A program made the translations under genes and the position numbers. The notes under the pieces were generated by a model. That model had not been told where the DNA came from. It saw nothing but the letters and a program-made list of their open reading frames with translations, and searched no databases. A DNA stretch of 64,000 nt from NCBI GenBank assembly GCA_013289835.1, contig JABCZG010000017.1, positions 1-64,000 on the forward strand, given 5' to 3'. Shown in pieces: positions 62,543-64,000 of the stretch. The DNA is from Acidobacteriota bacterium (GTDB taxonomy: Bacteria; Acidobacteriota; Terriglobia; Acidiferrales; UBA7541). Every line of letters begins with the position of its first letter. The stretch's first letter is position 1.

Positions 62543-63100
62543 ATGGTTTCTATCACCGCCCTTTGGCTCCCAATCTTGTTGGCCGCCGTTATCGTCTTCG
62601 TCGCCAGCTCACTCGTTCACATGGTGGTGAAATATCACCAAAGCGACTACAAACAGCTCCCCGAAGAAGATAAGATTCTCGCCACCATGCGCGCTGCCGG
62701 CGTGCAGCGCGGCCTCTACACGTTTCCCTACTGCACCCATCAGAATATGAAGTCCGACGCTATCCAGGAAAAATTCAAGCAGGGCCCCGCCGGCCTGCTA
62801 ACCGTCTTCCCCGCCGGTCTTCCCGCCATGCCCAAGTTCCTCGGCCTCTGGTTCGCCTACTGCCTGCTCATCGGCTTCTTCACCGCCTACCTAACGGGAC
62901 ACACCGTCGCCTTCGGCGCCCACTATCCCGTCGTCTTTCGGGTCGCCGGCACCGCCGCCTTCATGGCCTACGGCCTCGGCCCCCTCGTCAACGGCATCTG
63001 GAAAGCCCAGCCATGGTCCGGCGTCCTGAAGGAAACCTTCGACGGCCTAATCTACGCCCTCCTAACCGCCGGCACCTTCGGCTGGCTCTGGCCCCGCTAA
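62543..63100 (+). CDS. Conserved integral membrane protein, unknown
   Basis: 185 residues, AGGAGG ten bases upstream. Four membrane segments: about 5-26, 100-120, 127-150 and 166-183. A central soluble loop has HMVVKYHQSDYKQLPEEDKILATMRAAGVQRGLY and YTFPYCTH with a Cys-His pair. Similar proteins occur in acidobacteria and proteobacteria without assigned function. Divergent from the arsR gene. Confidence 0.8.
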   Translation: MVSITALWLPILLAAVIVFVASSLVHMVVKYHQSDYKQLPEEDKILATMRAAGVQRGLYTFPYCTHQNMKSDAIQEKFKQGPAGLLTVFPAGLPAMPKFLGLWFAYCLLIGFFTAYLTGHTVAFGAHYPVVFRVAGTAAFMAYGLGPLVNGIWKAQPWSGVLKETFDGLIYALLTAGTFGWLWPR

Positions 63101-63382
63101 CCAAATCGGGCTAACCAATTCAGATCACCACCTTTGCGCGCGAACTCCGCGTTGGTGTCTGAAACAGGTTGGTATACTCTATGCGCTCGCTGCGAGCGGT
63201 CGACCCGCGAAAGACGACCTGCGGTGCTGCCAGGCGAGATTGCCGCCGAGGTGCCATCATCCTAAGAGGTTAAGCAAAACGCACCGAGCCAGGCCCTGAT
63301 TTTTTGGGCCGTGGTCGCACTTCACTGCATCTATTGAAGATACTCAGATAGATGGGAATCATTGTGGATTGAGATCGAGATA
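63101..63382. other. Intergenic region before peroxidase gene
   Basis: 282 bases. TATACT at 63173-63178 with TTGGTG 15 bases upstream may be a promoter. Downstream is a hairpin CGCTCG-CTG-CGAGCG (63184-63198) and another, GGCCC-TGATTTTTT-GGGCC (63292-63310). A structured leader or small RNA is possible; no known RNA family recognised. Confidence 0.35.
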
Positions 63383-64000
63383 ATGGACGCACCCAAGGAA
63401 GTCGCCCTCGCCCAGTCAGTGGTCGCCCCGCTCACCCGCGCGGCGATTTTTCTGGTCGTCTGCATCCGCCCTGAACAAGACAACTATGCGGCCCTGCGAT
63501 CCTTCTTCGCGGACTTCTCGGGTCTCGTGCGCGCTGTTGAGTTTCGCGACCTGGAAGCAGGTCTCACCTGCGTCGTTGGATTCGGTTCAGACGCCTGGGA
63601 CAAGCTCTTTGGATCACCTCGCCCCGCCGAACTCCATCCGTTTCAAGAGATTCGCTCCGCCGGCCGCCATGCCGTCTCCACTCCAGGCGACATCCTCTTT
63701 CACATTCGAGCCAAACGCGCCGACCTCTGTTTTGAATTGGCCACACAAATCATGAATAGCATCGGCGATGCAATCTCGGTTGCCGACGAGGTTCACGGCT
63801 TCCGCTATTTTGACGATCGCGACGTCATCGGGTTTGTCGACGGCACAGAAAATCCGCGAGGCGGTGCTGCGGAGGACACTGCCATTGTCGGTGACGAAGA
63901 TCCCGCTTTTGCGGGCGGCAGCTACGTCATCGTCCAGAAGTATCTTCACGACATGAAGGGTTGGAACGCTCTCCCGGTGGAGACGCAAGAGCGCATCATT
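63383..64000 (+). CDS. DyP-type heme peroxidase, 5' part only
   Basis: 206 codons from ATG 63383 to the window end with no stop. IFLVVCIRPEQDNYAALRSFF, LTCVVGFGSDAWDKLFG, HAVSTPGDILFHIRAKRADLCFELA and the hallmark GFVDGTENPRG with the catalytic distal D153 identify a DyP-type peroxidase of the YfeX/TyrA kind. No signal peptide, so it is cytoplasmic or cargo of an encapsulin. The heme-ligand His would lie beyond the window. Confidence 0.93.
   Translation, partial: MDAPKEVALAQSVVAPLTRAAIFLVVCIRPEQDNYAALRSFFADFSGLVRAVEFRDLEAGLTCVVGFGSDAWDKLFGSPRPAELHPFQEIRSAGRHAVSTPGDILFHIRAKRADLCFELATQIMNSIGDAISVADEVHGFRYFDDRDVIGFVDGTENPRGGAAEDTAIVGDEDPAFAGGSYVIVQKYLHDMKGWNALPVETQERII

Noticed and set aside
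63181..63273. 30-codon open frame right after the TATACT element
   Set aside because: The ATG is only three bases past the -10, too close for transcription to include it; no recognisable protein.
63292..63310. Rho-independent terminator
   Set aside because: The T-run lies in the loop rather than after the stem, so it does not fit a canonical terminator on either strand.

Overview
The window is 64 kb of gene-dense, moderately GC-rich bacterial chromosome. Gene content points to an Acidobacteriota-like soil heterotroph: a C5-pathway heme cluster, Tat-exported proteins, a TonB-C protein, a MoxR/VWA pair, a RskA-type anti-sigma factor, two chemosensory operons and short GC-rich intergenic hairpin repeats. 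The phylum call is inference; there is no rRNA or tRNA here to fix it. No phage, IS transposase or CRISPR array was recognised.

Layout. 0.3-5.4 kb: a secreted beta-propeller protein, a GH30-type glycosidase and four small membrane or exported proteins. 5.4-6.4 kb: a 1-kb gene-free island with tandem octamers, G-runs and hairpins. 6.4-14.5 kb (minus): a compact chemotaxis operon, tonB-like gene, mcp, cheW, cheR, cheA, cheB, cheY, cheX. 14.8-19.0 kb (plus): a cytoplasmic GAF/PAS histidine kinase, a single-domain receiver and an NtrC-type sigma54 activator, followed by a candidate -24/-12 promoter. 19.3-32.1 kb (plus): a second, Pil-Chp/Frz-like chemosensory cluster with a receiver-less DHp protein, a large unknown helical protein, three CheW-like proteins, an MCP without a sensor domain, CheR, a hybrid CheA, CheB, a PATAN/DUF4388 protein and a receiver with a coiled-coil tail.

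32.2-40.3 kb: a sterol-desaturase-family hydroxylase, a fatty acid desaturase, a small Tat protein with an amidase, a hybrid histidine kinase, and DUF421 and DUF4337 membrane proteins. 40.3-50.5 kb: a divergent heme cluster, hemX-hemA-hemC-hemD-hemB-hemL on the minus strand and hemE-hemN-hemG/Y on the plus strand, taking glutamyl-tRNA to protoporphyrin IX; no ferrochelatase is present.

50.6-59.2 kb: ECF sigma/anti-sigma pair, thioesterase, TPR protein, TrmJ-like methyltransferase, LON-domain protein, MoxR ATPase plus VWA partner, and a rhomboid-TPR protein. 59.2-64 kb: a HigBA toxin-antitoxin pair, a DUF899 gene with a frameshift, an ArsR/SRPBCC operon containing an unlisted 52-residue CxxC membrane protein, a membrane protein, and the 5' part of a DyP-type peroxidase running off the window end.

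Recurring themes: many four-base stop/start overlaps (ATGA or GTGA) in operons; several genes whose -10 element lies so close to the start codon that the mRNA should be leaderless or nearly so; and at least three families of short palindromic intergenic repeats.
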